A DNA stretch of 64,000 nucleotides from Panopea generosa (lineage: Eukaryota; Mollusca; Bivalvia; Adapedonta; Hiatellidae), in the NCBI GenBank assembly GCA_029582155.1, contig CM055907.1:8395001-8459000 (forward strand). Direction: 5' to 3'. This document shows, piece by piece, positions 61,515 to 64,000 of the stretch. The notes below the pieces were generated by a model. The model did not search any database and was not told where the DNA came from. It was given only the letters and a program-made list of their open reading frames with translations. The first letter of the stretch is position 1, and the number at the start of each line of letters is the position of its first letter. The position numbers were made by a program, and so were the translations under genes.

Positions 61515-62460
61515 TTAATTCAACAAGGAGATTGAACATTCTTTTAAAATCAATATATACAGATATAGACCATTGACTCTGAGCTAACGATGTGCTGAGC
61601 ATCAAAATTATCTTGAAATACATAATTCAACTTCGAGATTGAACTTTTTAAATATATGTCATCTGGGAGATTAACTTTCTGTGAAATATATTATAATTCT
61701 GCTTGGCTATGCAATTTTCTATTTAAACTTTTTCATGGAGATATTTTTATAATAAAATTGTAAACACATAAAGATTGTCTCGGAGATTAACTGTCTTAGA
61801 AATACAGAGTTTAACTAGGAGACTGGACTTTTTTTTATTAATGTATATAATGTAGTATATTATCTTAGAGATTAGACATATTTTATACATCATTCAACTT
61901 GGAGGTTAGACATATTTTATACATCATTCAACTTGGAGGTTAGACATTCTTTATACATCATTCAACTTGGAGATTGGATTTTTTCCACAATATGTACAAT
62001 AAATAAACGTAGGGATTGAACATTTTAAAATATAAATTCAACTTGGATATTGAACTTTTTTAAATATATACAAATAGGTCAACTTAAAGAGTGAAGTTGT
62101 TTAAAAACATTGGATTCAATTTGGCGATTGAATTGTCTTTGAAATACTTCATATAACTTATATATGAATTTATTTAATAGATTTTAAACTTGAAGATGGA
62201 CATTTTTTAAAAATATGTAATTCAATTTAAGGACAAATTCTTTTCTTATTACATATACACATTTAGATCATTTTGGAGATATTTTTTTTTTTCAAAATAA
62301 AAATAGTAATGTAAACTTGGGTATTGATTTTTATATGTAGAACATCTGGGAGATTGTTCAACTGTTTTTAGATATACTATTATATACCATTTTACTTGGA
62401 GTTTGAGCTTTCTTTGAAACAAATATAAAATACCTAACATCTTGGAGACTGAATATTATT
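61515..62460. repeat. Degenerate tandem repeat (attcaacttggagattgaac)
   Basis: About 18 diverged units of 30-60 bp share attcaacttggagattga and a following ttttaaatata. The best copies are at 61885-61975, where cattcaacttggaggttaga repeats. It fills the gene 3 intron, as arrays do in gene 2. Confidence 0.75.
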
Positions 62461-63113
62461 TTTACAGCTAAACATTCCAAACAAATAAAATAAAATATTA
62501 TCCTGTCTAATGTATTTTGTTGGACGCATACAGCAAGCAATGGTTTTAGTTGTAACCTCTGCTGTATCACATTATATCAGTATGCGTGTATAATGTTCCG
62601 GGCTACATCTGACACAAACTTTATTATTTCATTTCTACTTGACCATTGTTTGCCTAAGTTTCAGTAGTGCATGATGTACTTTGATTTTCAATGGTTCTGT
62701 GGCACCTATCAATTTTCAGAAGAATAATAATTGTATGTCAACAATTCGCCGACAATGCGATTCATTCAATCCTGTTTAAAATGACAACGAAATGGCTAGA
62801 AATCGGCTATCGGCATAAAATTTTCTGTGTTGATTTCTAAGATATTGACACCTAAAATTAATAAATCACTGCAACACAAAGTCCTGATTAAAATGTAGAA
62901 AAAATATTTTTAACTACAGCTCTTTTATCTTGGCGATAAAAGTGCAGTGGGACCTCCAATTTGGGCGACCGTTTGCCAAAAAGCAAGCGTCTAGATAAAT
63001 AGTTCATTTGATTTACTTTTTGATTTGTTTTTTTTTCTACAATGATCGTATTGACATGTTCTACAAAATAAAATAGATGTTCTTCCTTCACCACCATTTT
63101 ATTTATCTGTTAG

Positions 63114-63538
63114 GTGCAGATGCTCGCCCCAGGACCCCTGGAAGACACAGAACAATGCCGCAGCAGCCGCATGCAAGATCTAACATGATGGGCCCCACTC
63201 GGCGTGTTCAAACACTAACCGGACACCGTGAACGATTACGGCCAGAACGTCGAACGGGACGCGTTCCTCCGTTACAAACACAAATTATCGACGTGAATCA
63301 AAGGAGAATACCAAATACTGTCTCAAGACCAAAGACGTTGGTAAAAACGCCTGTTCGCATTCAATCTATGGGAAGAAATCGGTTTGCACGGAAGCCGCCC
63401 GTAAGACCGGATAAACTTAACGCATGCACAGGACATATCTGTAAAATACAAAAAGATTGCACTGATCCTTTTGAGTATTGTATCCAAAAATCACCTTGTC
63501 CTGTAAAATCGTGCTACAACGTTGCAAAGGGGAAATAA
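63114..63538 (+). CDS. Gene 3, terminal exon: Arg/Pro-rich chain and six-Cys module
   Basis: Acceptor tttatctgttag opens a phase-1 exon (A|GT) that runs 141 codons to TAA (63536-63538). It begins A-D-A-R-P-R-T-P-G-R and stays strongly basic and Arg/Pro-rich with dibasic sites (E-R-R, Q-R-R). The last 36 residues carry cysteines spaced C-x4-C-x5-C-x6-C-x5-C-x4-C, ending A-K-G-K. The six-cysteine tail matches genes 1 and 2, while the linker is quite different (basic here, Gly/Asn-rich in gene 2, Thr/Asn-rich in gene 1). The stop lies inside AATAAA (63534-63539). Confidence 0.75.
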
Positions 63539-63760
63539 AAATGTCTTTATACGATTGCTCTTTATTGTCTTTCACTCATCTTACACAATTCGCACGCACG
63601 CACGCACAGTCTGGTTTACCTATCTTACCGAAGTTTTCCTATATAAACTATACCTTACTTTGTATGCAGTAACACCAACAAAATTACCGAGGTATACCAC
63701 GGTATGACAATCAAACCCTCTTAAAACCCTTTGACAACCATAACCCAAAACGGAATGAAT

Positions 63761-63810
63761 CCTAACCCTAACCCTAAATAATCCTAATTTGGACCCTAAC
63801 CCTAACCCTT
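63761..63810. repeat. Short interstitial telomere-like (CCCTAA)n
   Basis: Two clusters of about three cctaac units (cctaaccctaaccctaaa and ggaccctaaccctaaccc) are separated by about 12 bp. Confidence 0.7.
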
Positions 63811-63865
63811 AAAATTGTCACCCATTTTCGTACCCCTAAAAATACCTCGCAAGGTAAGGTAAACC

Positions 63866-63899
63866 AAATCACACACACGCACACACACACACACACACA
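63866..63899. repeat. (CA)n microsatellite
   Basis: About 15 ca dinucleotides with one cg interruption. Confidence 0.85.
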
Positions 63900-64000
63900 G
63901 CGTCAACAATTGCATTTTTGTTACGCTTCAAAATCCATAACCCCGACATTGATTGTCAAATTTGGCAAATTAACGGATGGTCCTGACTTGGTATTATGGT

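Overview
The window is eukaryotic nuclear DNA. It is AT-rich, has GT..AG spliced exons, microsatellites, tRNA-derived SINEs, non-LTR retrotransposons of CR1/jockey type, MITE-like inverted repeats and very large minisatellites. The repeat families and a secreted WAP-domain protein fit a lophotrochozoan, most likely a mollusc (perhaps a bivalve). That is inference, because no species-diagnostic gene is present.

The genic content I can support is three related cysteine-rich, probably secreted protein genes, all on the + strand and head-to-tail. Gene 1 (3' part only): exons 1066-1138, 2292-2432, 4012-4149 and 4749-4864. Gene 2 (apparently complete): 13084-13122, 19469-19564, 28392-28464, 38079-38906 and 55403-55521, about 384 aa. 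Gene 3 (5' end not found): 60813-60899 and 63114-63538. In each gene an exon carrying an N-terminal module C-x5-C-x(12,13)-C-[V/I] ends in phase 1. It is followed by low-complexity linker sequence and then a C-terminal six-cysteine module at the stop, C-x(2,4)-C-x5-C-x(5,6)-C-x(5,8)-C-x(4,5)-C. Gene 2 also has a typical signal peptide and an eight-cysteine WAP domain. I do not recognise the family by name. The three genes look like diverged products of tandem duplication.

Layout. 1-5000: gene 1 tail, with SINEs and a MITE. 5000-13000: intergenic, with inverted repeats, a 38-bp array, a 25-bp array split by a truncated LINE, and trinucleotide repeats. 13084-55521: gene 2, whose 42 kb is almost all intron filled with arrays of 60, 78, 67, about 24, 31, 26, 32 and 45 bp units. 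The 45-bp array alone covers 12.6 kb (about 280 copies). A decayed LINE at about 21345-24850 is on the minus strand in gene 2 intron 2. 55522-64000: gene 3 region, with a degenerate tandem repeat in its intron and telomere-like CCCTAA repeats near the window end.

Most long open frames in this window are artefacts of stop-free tandem repeats. The most unusual structure is the 3' end of gene 2 intron 3. There the splice acceptor plus the first bases of the exon are repeated 32 times in tandem, and only the last copy joins the real exon.
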